5,338 nt of DNA from Geobacteraceae bacterium. Lineage in GTDB: Bacteria > Desulfobacterota > Desulfuromonadia > Desulfuromonadales > Desulfuromonadaceae. The notes below the pieces were generated by a model, which saw nothing but the letters and a program-made list of their open reading frames with translations, searched no databases and was not told where the DNA came from. The translations under genes were made by a program, and so were the position numbers. Shown here in pieces: positions 1 through 5,338 of this stretch. The stretch covers positions 1-5,338 of the forward strand of contig JAIVHC010000199.1 of the NCBI GenBank assembly GCA_020201305.1, given 5' to 3'. Each line of letters opens with the position of its first letter. The first letter of the stretch is position 1.

Positions 1-972
1 GCCGGTGGAAGCGGCAATCCCGGCCTGGTTGAGATCCCAGATCAGGGCTTCGCCTTCGACACCGCGGATACTCACATACACCGTATTCGGTGTACGCAGC
101 TCGCGTTCGCCCACCACCAGCACATCCTTCACTTCCATCAGCGCGTCCTCGAGTTTGTCCCGGAGCTTACGCACATGCTTCTGCTCATATTCGAGATTCT
201 GCGTTGCGAGTTCCATGGCGTATCCCATGCCGACAAAGCCGGGCACATCTACGGTACCGGCGCGGTGGCCGCCCATCTGCTCACCACCGTGGAGTAGCGG
301 CGGCAGTGTTGCACCCTTGCGCATGTACAGCCCACCTACTCCTTTAGGACCGTGGAACTTATGCGCGCTGAAGGTGAGAAAATCCACCGGGAAAGAGCTG
401 ACATCAACGGGGATCTTGCCAATAACCTGCACCGCGTCCGTATGCAGGTACACTCCGCGCTCACGACACACCGCGCCAATCTCCTCAATAGGAAGAATCA
501 GACCGGTTTCGTTATTTGCCCACATTACCGACACAAATGCCGTGGTATCGGTAATTGCATCGCTAACCATCTCCGCCGTTATGAGACCATCCGCGTTGGG
601 AGAAAGCCATGTAACCTTTACCCCCTGGCGTTCGAGGAAGCGGCACGCTTCTCGAATACTGGGATGCTCCAGTTTCGTGGTGACAATGCTTTTCTTACGC
701 GTCTCCTTCAGAAGACTGAAGTACATCCCCATGATTACGGTATTGTTGCCTTCGGTAGCACAGGAGTTAATGATGATATCGTCATCGTCATCCGCACCGA
801 TCCCGGCATAGAGCTGCTCCATAGCACGGTGCAGGTAGGGACGCACCTCTATGCCGAAGGAATGCAGAGAATTGGGGTTGCCATACATCTGGCAGTAAAA
901 CGGTTCCATGGCATCACGCACCGCAGGATCAACCAGGGTGGTGGCGTTGTTATCCAGAAAAATTCTTTCCAT
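1..972 (-). CDS. nifS: NifS-family cysteine desulfurase (C-terminus cut by window edge)
   Basis: PLP-dependent class V aminotransferase-fold enzyme that takes sulfur from L-cysteine, leaving alanine, and passes it as a persulfide to Fe-S scaffolds or tRNA thiolation enzymes in the cytoplasm. Seen: an N-terminus starting MERIFLDNNATT, GNPNSLH at 31-37, the CATEGNN motif at 71-77, LEHPS with the PLP-stacking His103, HTDAVQ with Asp179, and SAHKFHGPKG at 202-211 with the Schiff-base Lys205, then HRAGTVDVPG at 236-245. The 324 codons present end at ASTG, just before the expected SACAS-type loop that carries the catalytic cysteine, so that residue lies outside the window. The motif spelling resembles the NifS type of Campylobacterota such as Helicobacter. 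The ATG at 972 follows a GGAGTGAGG purine tract at suitable spacing. A run of five Asp (61-65) is a local oddity. The gene appears to have its own promoter at 1075-1104. The family call is firm; whether it serves general Fe-S assembly, tRNA thiolation or both cannot be seen. Confidence 0.96.
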   Translation of the reverse strand, partial: MERIFLDNNATTLVDPAVRDAMEPFYCQMYGNPNSLHSFGIEVRPYLHRAMEQLYAGIGADDDDDIIINSCATEGNNTVIMGMYFSLLKETRKKSIVTTKLEHPSIREACRFLERQGVKVTWLSPNADGLITAEMVSDAITDTTAFVSVMWANNETGLILPIEEIGAVCRERGVYLHTDAVQVIGKIPVDVSSFPVDFLTFSAHKFHGPKGVGGLYMRKGATLPPLLHGGEQMGGHRAGTVDVPGFVGMGYAMELATQNLEYEQKHVRKLRDKLEDALMEVKDVLVVGERELRTPNTVYVSIRGVEGEALIWDLNQAGIAASTG

Positions 973-990
973 GTAAGATCCTCACTCCCA

Positions 991-1055
991 TGAGCCGAAA
1001 TCTCAATATAAGATCCCGGCTGGCATTAAACAGGCGCCTTGCGCCGCTCGGCTCA
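991..1055 (-). repeat. Inverted repeats in the nifS leader
   Basis: The presumed nifS 5' leader holds a 7-bp inverted repeat, TGAGCCG at 991-997 and CGGCTCA at 1049-1055. It encloses a compact hairpin of five G-C pairs, GGCGC (1033-1037) and GCGCC (1041-1045), with a 3-nt loop. An 8-bp direct repeat, TAAGATCC on the plus strand at 974-981 and 1009-1016, places one copy directly next to the nifS start codon. Together these could fold the leader into a multi-branched RNA or serve as protein-binding sites. No U-run immediately follows the hairpin on either strand, so it is not a typical intrinsic terminator. I do not recognise a known riboswitch or an IscR site. The repeats are seen directly; a regulatory role is inference. 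Confidence 0.4.
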
Positions 1056-1074
1056 ATAATATGTTTTATTCCTG

Positions 1075-1104
1075 ATTATGCCGCATCCGGACAACATAAG
1101 TCAA
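1075..1104 (-). promoter_or_regulatory. Sigma70-like promoter for nifS
   Basis: Read on the minus strand, TTGACT (1104-1099) is followed by an 18-nt spacer and CATAAT (1080-1075). Each hexamer matches the sigma70 consensus at five of six positions. Transcription would start near 1068, leaving a leader of about 95 nt before the nifS ATG. The site lies downstream of the transglutaminase-like gene's stop codon, so nifS need not depend on read-through from that gene. Confidence 0.6.
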
Positions 1105-1135
1105 CATACTTGACGAAAAAGGTATGGTTTACCGG

Positions 1136-2884
1136 TTACATCAACAGGTGGTGGCTCAACCCCTTGGAGGAATCAAAAACCACCTCACTGCTCCCCGTAT
1201 TGAGGATAGCGCGTTGCGGCTCTACCAAAAGCTTCAGGCGCTGCTCCGGGTGGCGCTGTTTCAATACCGTGGCCAGACACAGGGCGCGTTCCACTCCGTC
1301 GCCACGTTGAAAATTCCACACCTCGTCCGGTTGGGCCAGACGCTGTTCAGTGTAGATCGATTCAGCTGTCATGAGCTGGAGGGCCTCTATCACGCCGGCG
1401 TCATCGAGTTCAGCACATCCTTCCACACACACCGGATTGCGCTCCAGTGCGGCAAGAACGAAAGGCTCCCATGCGCACTCCTGCATATCCCGGTAGGCAT
1501 AGAAAGCAAGATCCACCGTAGAGCTGTGCTTACGCTGAGAGCGCAAACACTCAATAACCTCTGCGCGCTCCATACCGGAAGCCAATTCTACTGCGGGTCC
1601 GGAAGGGCCGGGTTGCTTCGCCTCCAGATCGGGCAGCCGCGGGGTAACCTCAATGAAATTGCGCAGATCCTCAATCAGGGTACAGCTGGCATCGCCGCAA
1701 CATTCAAACTCCTTCAGGAGTGCATCCTGGACCTCCTGCTCATCCATATCCGCGCGCGGGAAACGCTTGAAAAACTTCTCAAAGCGTTCCAGATCTATGC
1801 GCCCTTCGAGGGGGGTGGGAAAGAAATCATACTCATCCACTTGATCAAGGAGTTTGTCCCGTGTAGTGCGATCTCCGACGCGGAACGAGCTTCCATGTTC
1901 ACAACGATACACCTTCTCCAGCGCAACCCAGTAATTTTTGCCATGGCGCTGGTGCTGAAGTTGAAAACACTTCTGCAATTCGGAATGCTGACGCAGGAAA
2001 TTACACAGAATCTCTTCATTGAGCTCGGTGTGCATAAAAGCGCTCAGAGCCTCACTGAAGTGCGTGTATACTTCCGGGTCAATGGTGGCCTGCGGATACA
2101 CCACGTGAATGTAGCCTGTATTGTGCGCCACCATGGTAACCTGCTCATTACGCAGAGCGCGCTGGGCACGTGCAGTAAGAGCGGTGCCGTTGAACCACAT
2201 ATTGCGCGTGACAATGCGCCGATTATTGGTAATAATTCCGTCGCGCACATCGACGAAGTTCTGCGAGTGGAGCGGCGTAGCCATCAGATATATCTGCTCC
2301 AGCGGGATGCCGCACACAACATACAGCGCGGCGGCATACAGAGTCGAAAGGGACACGCACTCACCCGCCCCCTGGGAATAGCCTTCGCGGTAGCAGAACG
2401 CGTCCATCGCTTCCACGGTCTCGGTTTTCCAATAGGGGATAACATCGCTATTGTACTTATCCAGACCGAAGTGGCGCCGGATATTCATGTCGAAATAGTA
2501 CTTGTCACCGGTATAGCCGAAGAGAGCGTTGCTGCGTTCGATAACCTCGGGATCCATGACATCCCGGAAACGTTCGAGCTCGACATCCTTGCGCGTCAGT
2601 CCCCACGAATCGAGATCGAGATTAAAATCATAGCGATCCATGATAAACTGCTTGAGGCGCAGAATTTTTCGGTAGGTGTTGAGTTTATCCAGTTTGGCAA
2701 ACCAGGGGTCATCGCGCCACGCCCACACTGCGGGCGACATGATATTGGCCAGCACCAAGCTGTAGAGCAGCTCAGGATAGACAAAAATCTCCAGGTCGGA
2801 CAAGGTCACGGCACAGGAGTACTTTTCCACCATCTCATCACTGAGTGGGGTTCCATTGTATTGGGTCTCGTCTGTTGTTTTCAT
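1136..2884 (-). CDS. Transglutaminase-like (papain-fold) protein of unknown function, 582 aa
   Basis: I do not recognise a named gene. With the ATG at 2884 the protein has 582 residues. Its core reads GAGECVSLS at 173-180 (Cys176), an alpha-helical stretch, then PLHSQNFVDV at 204-213 (His206) and TNNRR at 219-223. That order (Cys at the start of a helix, about 30 residues to a His on a strand, then a polar residue about 14 later) is the transglutaminase-like cysteine-enzyme arrangement. Asn220 or Asn221 falls where many members carry the third catalytic Asp. The whole block around 115-265 looks tightly folded and conserved. Residues from about 285 are acidic, mostly helical-looking, and match nothing I know. 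They include a CCxxxxC cluster (395-401) and CxxxC (486-490), and the protein has about 15 cysteines. I see no signal peptide or membrane span, so it is probably cytoplasmic. The start is uncertain: a GTG at 2926 would add 14 residues but lacks a Shine-Dalgarno, while the ATG has only a distant GGGGGT. It could be a protease, amidase, cross-linker or catalytically inactive binder. Confidence 0.85.
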   Translation of the reverse strand: MKTTDETQYNGTPLSDEMVEKYSCAVTLSDLEIFVYPELLYSLVLANIMSPAVWAWRDDPWFAKLDKLNTYRKILRLKQFIMDRYDFNLDLDSWGLTRKDVELERFRDVMDPEVIERSNALFGYTGDKYYFDMNIRRHFGLDKYNSDVIPYWKTETVEAMDAFCYREGYSQGAGECVSLSTLYAAALYVVCGIPLEQIYLMATPLHSQNFVDVRDGIITNNRRIVTRNMWFNGTALTARAQRALRNEQVTMVAHNTGYIHVVYPQATIDPEVYTHFSEALSAFMHTELNEEILCNFLRQHSELQKCFQLQHQRHGKNYWVALEKVYRCEHGSSFRVGDRTTRDKLLDQVDEYDFFPTPLEGRIDLERFEKFFKRFPRADMDEQEVQDALLKEFECCGDASCTLIEDLRNFIEVTPRLPDLEAKQPGPSGPAVELASGMERAEVIECLRSQRKHSSTVDLAFYAYRDMQECAWEPFVLAALERNPVCVEGCAELDDAGVIEALQLMTAESIYTEQRLAQPDEVWNFQRGDGVERALCLATVLKQRHPEQRLKLLVEPQRAILNTGSSEVVFDSSKGLSHHLLM

Positions 2885-3047
2885 ACGTGCAACTTTACCC
2901 CCATCAGGAGCAATTAGCAACTCCACAATTAATGACTATGAGGGGCTACAACCCGCAGACATAAAAGACACTTCTCGAAAAACCGCACCGCGCAAATCTG
3001 ACAGCGCAGGCCTGCAACAAAGAAGGTGATTAAAGGAGATATCGCCT

Positions 3048-3704
3048 ATGGACGCACACACATATACAACCGACATCTCCGACATTATCGGCTGGAGTCA
3101 TTTTCTGTGCGCAGAGGTTCTGAGCCCCGGGGATATGGCTGTCGATCTCACCCTGGGTAACGGCAATGACTGCCTCCATCTGGCCTGTTGCGTCGAGGCC
3201 CGCACCACGGGCGGGGTGCTGGGTTTTGACATCCAGCATACAGCGTTGGAGCGTAGTGCCAGGCTCCTGGCAACACATGGCTTCCCTACCTGCATCCACA
3301 CCGATAGTACGCGGGACTGTTTCGCCGCGCGCACCGAACCGTACCCGGACGCCACCACCGGCGTACACCTGTTCCACTCCGGACACCAGGATCTGCAGCG
3401 CCATCTTCAACGCGCCCCCAAGGTAGTTCTCGGCAATCTGGGCTATCTTCCCGGCGGGGACCACAGTATCTCCACCGCTGCATTCACCACTCTTAGCGCG
3501 ATAAAACAGGGACTCGCCGCCCTGATGCCGAAAGGGCGCCTGATTATGGTAGTGTATCCGGGACATGCGAACGGGCAACGGGAAGCTAAGGAGCTATCTG
3601 AATTTTTTACCACCCTTGCAAAGCAGGAATGGGATGTGATCAACATCGGCTGCCCCAATGCCACCCGGGCCCCGTTTCTCCTCAGTGCCGAACGACGGCA
3701 TTAA
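3048..3704 (+). CDS. mnmM: MnmM/YtqB-type tRNA wobble-uridine methyltransferase
   Basis: SAM-dependent class I methyltransferase of the YtqB family (old label rRNA methylase). Characterised members convert nm5s2U to mnm5s2U at position 34 of tRNAs, the last step of the mnm5 side chain. Seen in 218 residues: SAM motif I VDLTLGNGND (32-41), the acidic strand-2 end GFDIQ (59-63, Asp61), the family signature NLGYLPGGD (130-138), and VVYPGH (168-173) before a short APFLLSAE C-terminus (208-215). These match B. subtilis YtqB motif by motif. The protein is about 25 residues longer than YtqB, partly through an extra segment at about 84-105, before VHLFHSGH, which lines up with the LFHKSH segment of YtqB. 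The ATG at 3048 has a strong Shine-Dalgarno, AAAGGAGAT at 3032-3040, seven bases upstream. The stop overlaps that of the convergent exonuclease gene. Family is firm; the exact substrate is inferred from homologs. Confidence 0.92.
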   Translation: MDAHTYTTDISDIIGWSHFLCAEVLSPGDMAVDLTLGNGNDCLHLACCVEARTTGGVLGFDIQHTALERSARLLATHGFPTCIHTDSTRDCFAARTEPYPDATTGVHLFHSGHQDLQRHLQRAPKVVLGNLGYLPGGDHSISTAAFTTLSAIKQGLAALMPKGRLIMVVYPGHANGQREAKELSEFFTTLAKQEWDVINIGCPNATRAPFLLSAERRH

Positions 3705-4276
3705 CGGGAGTCCCGGTACTCCGCCATGATGCGCAACATCACCCGCGCCGCCAGTTCCGCATCATCCAGGGCGCGGTGATGTCTGATACCCGGCAGGTCC
3801 CCGAACAGATAGCGCCCGAGTACTTCGAGCTTATGGCTGCGCAAATCCGGATAGCACAAACGGCTGAGTTTAAGGGTGCAATAGTGCGAATTGGTAAGCC
3901 GCTGCCCCAGACGCGCGAACTCCGCCTCCAGAAAACGCATATCAAAACCCGCATTGTGCGCCACCAGAATATCAGTGCCGATAAAACGTGCAAAATCGCT
4001 AAAAACGTCTTCAGGCAGGGGTTGTCCCACAAGCATCGCAGGGGTAATCTTATGCACCGCCAGTGCTCCTGGCGAAATCGGTCGGGGAGTGGCAACAAGC
4101 GAGCTAAACCATTCCTCCAACTCCCCTTCCACCACGCGTACCGCACCAATCTCAATAACCCGCTCCCCCTTTGCTGCAGAAATACCGGTAGTTTCTACAT
4201 CCAACACTACCACGGGGAGCGAGCTGAGCAAGTTTACCTGATGCGCTAGGAGCGCCATATTTTTTTCTCTGCCCAT
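3701..4276 (-). CDS. DnaQ-like DEDDh 3'-5' exonuclease, stand-alone
   Basis: Single-domain exonuclease of the RNase T/DnaQ superfamily, which removes 3'-terminal nucleotides with two metal ions. All five DEDDh residues are visible in the 191-aa product: Asp26 and Glu28 in DVETTG (26-31), Asp112 in HNAGFDMRFL (107-116), and His167 and Asp172 in HRALDDAE (167-174). An active enzyme is therefore expected. It is about 50 residues shorter than E. coli epsilon (243 aa) and ends right after the exonuclease fold, without room for the polymerase-binding tail. It may be a proofreading subunit used differently or a general DNA/RNA exonuclease, and sequence alone cannot decide. The ATG at 4276 is preferred because AAAGGA lies about seven bases upstream. 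The frame stays open further upstream to an ATG at 4330 and a TTG at 4342 that lack such a site, and the fold starts only at about residue 20. Its stop shares four bases with mnmM. Confidence 0.92.
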   Translation of the reverse strand: MGREKNMALLAHQVNLLSSLPVVVLDVETTGISAAKGERVIEIGAVRVVEGELEEWFSSLVATPRPISPGALAVHKITPAMLVGQPLPEDVFSDFARFIGTDILVAHNAGFDMRFLEAEFARLGQRLTNSHYCTLKLSRLCYPDLRSHKLEVLGRYLFGDLPGIRHHRALDDAELAARVMLRIMAEYRDSR

Positions 4277-4335
4277 CCTGAATTCCTTTTTATTTTTGCT
4301 TAGCCATCTTATGATTTTTTGCGAAAGCATCAGTC

Positions 4336-4363
4336 TTGACAAATAAAGACTTTTATTTAGGGT
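4336..4363 (+). promoter_or_regulatory. Possible plus-strand promoter with an operator-like spacer
   Basis: A perfect -35 hexamer TTGACA (4336-4341) is followed 16 nt later by TAGGGT (4358-4363). The latter matches the -10 consensus at only three of six positions but keeps the A at its second and the T at its last position. The spacer coincides with the perfect inverted repeat AAATAAA (4341-4347) and TTTATTT (4352-4358) around GACT, a placement where a repressor could block RNA polymerase. If real, it would drive the nicotinate phosphoribosyltransferase gene with a leader of about 200 nt. The weak -10 keeps confidence low. Confidence 0.3.
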
Positions 4364-4369
4364 TAAGTG

Positions 4370-4390
4370 TTACACGGAGAATCTTACACG
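4370..4390. repeat. TTACACG direct repeat, possible operator
   Basis: Two exact 7-bp copies of TTACACG lie at 4370-4376 and 4384-4390, 14 nt apart. The first is part of the small palindrome GTGTTACAC (4367-4375). The pair sits around the expected start site of the possible minus-strand promoter at 4392-4419. It resembles a paired half-site for a DNA-binding regulator, but I cannot name one. Two 7-bp matches in an AT-rich spacer could also be chance. Confidence 0.35.
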
Positions 4391-4391
4391 T

Positions 4392-4419
4392 ACTATCTAT
4401 CCCATCCTGCCGCAGTCAA
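4392..4419 (-). promoter_or_regulatory. Possible promoter for the exonuclease gene
   Basis: On the minus strand, TTGACT (4419-4414, five of six to consensus) is followed by a 16-nt spacer and GATAGT (4397-4392, four of six). Transcription would begin near 4385 and give a leader of about 110 nt before the ATG at 4276. It is the best minus-strand candidate I found in this spacer. Confidence 0.4.
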
Positions 4420-4576
4420 TTACGCAGAGACAGCTTTTTACAGCCAAACAGAATACAGTAGCCTTATCACAGACGGAAGGGAGAAAAGGCATGGCATATT
4501 AACTCTTTCGATCCGGAGACGGTGCAAGGATAAACGGCAGAAATTTTTGCGATTTATTTTGATACGAGGAGGTACC

Positions 4577-5338
4577 ATGACCAAGGATAGAAACATGCAA
4601 AATCATGCTGTTCGCGCCTACGGTGGAGAGTTGGCTCTATTCACTGATCTTTACGAATTAACCATGCTGCAGGCCTATTTCGAAGAGAAGATGCACGAAA
4701 CCGCGGTTTTTTCTCTATTTGTGCGTCGATTGCCCGAGCGGCGCAACTTTTTATTGGCCTGTGGACTTGACACCGTCCTCTCTCAACTGGAAACCCTGCG
4801 CTTTGATCCTGCCGACCTAGAGTATCTTGCCTCGCTGGGGATGTTCAAGGAAAGCTTCCTGGAGTGGCTGGCGAATTTTCGTTTCAGCGGCGATGTCTAT
4901 GCCATAGCGGAGGGAACACCTGTTTTCGCCAATGAACCAATCCTGGAGGTGGTCGCGCCACTACCTGAAGCCCAACTGATTGAAACCCTGGTAATGAACC
5001 AGATCAGCCTGCAAACCGTACTCGCCTCTAAAGCGGTACGCCTGGTAATGGCAGCCCGGGGCCGCCCGGTGATCGACTTCGGTGCGCGGCGCATGCACGG
5101 TATCGATGCCGCTATCAAGGCCGCCCGCGCATTCCATGTGGCAGGGGTGGCAGGTACATCCAATGTCCTCGCCGCGCGCCTCTATGGTGTTCCGGCTCTG
5201 GGCACCATGGCTCACAGCTACATCCAGGCTCATGATAACGAAGCGGATGCTTTAGCCGATTTTACCCGCCTCTACCCGGAGACGGTGCTGCTCGTGGACA
5301 CCTACGACACGCCCACGGGGATTGACCGGGTCATAGAG
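4577..5338 (+). CDS. pncB: Nicotinate phosphoribosyltransferase (C-terminus cut by window edge)
   Basis: Enzyme of the Preiss-Handler NAD salvage pathway that joins nicotinate to PRPP, with ATP hydrolysis, to give nicotinate mononucleotide in the cytoplasm. The 254 codons present show FTDLYELTM (22-30), RNFLLACGL (56-64), IAEGTPVF (110-117), ETLVMNQI (136-143), DFGARRMHG (167-175), GTMAHSY (209-215) with the His213 expected to be autophosphorylated, and LLVDTYDTPTG (238-248). The motif spelling and order fit the PncB2-like branch of the family. The remaining C-terminal part is outside the window. The ATG at 4577 follows a near-perfect Shine-Dalgarno, GAGGAGGT (4566-4573). The gap to the start is only 3-4 nt, which is short, so the in-frame ATG at 4595 is an alternative that would drop six residues. 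The gene is divergent from the exonuclease gene, with which no functional link is evident. No truncation or frameshift is seen in the part present. Confidence 0.95.
   Translation, partial: MTKDRNMQNHAVRAYGGELALFTDLYELTMLQAYFEEKMHETAVFSLFVRRLPERRNFLLACGLDTVLSQLETLRFDPADLEYLASLGMFKESFLEWLANFRFSGDVYAIAEGTPVFANEPILEVVAPLPEAQLIETLVMNQISLQTVLASKAVRLVMAARGRPVIDFGARRMHGIDAAIKAARAFHVAGVAGTSNVLAARLYGVPALGTMAHSYIQAHDNEADALADFTRLYPETVLLVDTYDTPTGIDRVIE

Larger units (their letters stand above)
4277..4576. other. 300-nt divergent intergenic region, no gene
   Basis: AT-rich spacer between the exonuclease gene (leftward) and the nicotinate phosphoribosyltransferase gene (rightward). I find no convincing protein or RNA gene in it. 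It holds promoter-like hexamers on both strands, an AT inverted repeat at 4341-4358, a TTACACG direct repeat at 4370-4390, a three-codon ORF with a Shine-Dalgarno-like tract at 4477-4502, and the ribosome-binding site of the rightward gene. These features make it a likely bidirectional control region. Confidence 0.7.

Noticed and set aside
5..993. Plus-strand ORFs at 5-811 and 352-993
   Set aside because: They lie opposite nifS, whose conserved motifs span the whole stretch; the translations look like low-information shadows.
1116..1129. Terminator after the transglutaminase-like gene
   Set aside because: On the minus strand GGTA-AACCA-TACC is followed by five T, but a 4-bp stem with two A-T pairs is too weak to call an intrinsic terminator.
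1124..2917. 597-codon plus-strand ORF as a real gene
   Set aside because: It mirrors the minus-strand gene in codon register and its translation has no recognisable domain. The minus-strand product has a coherent catalytic core, and other genes in the window show the same in-register antisense effect.
3006..3015. GCAGGCCTGC palindrome upstream of mnmM
   Set aside because: A lone 10-bp palindrome without matching promoter elements or a second copy; not enough to call an operator.
3705..3715. CGGGAGTCCCG as a bidirectional terminator near the convergent stops
   Set aside because: The two arms are separated by a single base, so a full hairpin cannot form, and no T-run follows. It lies within the exonuclease coding region.
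3629..4249. Plus-strand ORF of 206 codons
   Set aside because: It runs opposite the exonuclease gene in register, and the exonuclease has all five catalytic residues on the other strand.
4277..4342. Longer N-terminus for the exonuclease (ATG at 4330 or TTG at 4342)
   Set aside because: The added residues are AT-rich and basic, no Shine-Dalgarno precedes those starts, and the ATG at 4276 has a well-placed AAAGGA.
1..5338. Mobile elements, CRISPR, tRNA or rRNA genes, defence modules
   Set aside because: No spaced repeats, transposase or integrase motifs, cloverleaf or rRNA-like sequence were recognised on either strand.

Overview
The window is chromosomal housekeeping-type bacterial DNA of moderate G+C content. 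It holds five protein genes, two of them cut by the window edges. The four recognisable ones are a NifS-family cysteine desulfurase (minus, 1-972, C-terminus missing), an MnmM/YtqB-type tRNA wobble-uridine methyltransferase (plus, 3048-3704), a stand-alone DnaQ-like DEDDh 3'-5' exonuclease (minus, 3701-4276), and a nicotinate phosphoribosyltransferase (plus, from 4577, C-terminus missing). The fifth, on the minus strand at 1136-2884, is a 582-residue protein with a transglutaminase-like (papain-fold) Cys/His core and a long C-terminal half that I cannot assign. Purine-rich Shine-Dalgarno sites precede the recognised genes. The NifS resembles the type known from Campylobacterota and other non-model Gram-negative phyla, but no single gene fixes the taxon and I do not name one.

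Layout. The transglutaminase-like gene and nifS point left. They are separated by 163 nt containing a good sigma70-like promoter for nifS and a leader with inverted repeats. The transglutaminase-like gene and mnmM diverge from a second intergenic region (2885-3047) in which I see no clear promoter. mnmM and the exonuclease gene converge and overlap: their two TAA stops share the palindrome TTAA at 3701-3704, leaving no room for a terminator. The exonuclease and nicotinate phosphoribosyltransferase genes diverge from a 300-nt AT-rich region with promoter-like hexamers on both strands, a 7-bp AT inverted repeat and a 7-bp direct repeat.

How the genes might work together. Cysteine desulfurase and MnmM could both serve the mnm5s2U34 tRNA modification, since a desulfurase donates sulfur to MnmA and MnmM adds the final methyl. 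That link is inferred from family knowledge and is not shown by an operon. The other genes (NAD salvage, DNA or RNA exonuclease) look like unrelated neighbours. I found no mobile element, CRISPR array, RNA gene or defence module. The least explained item is the transglutaminase-like protein.
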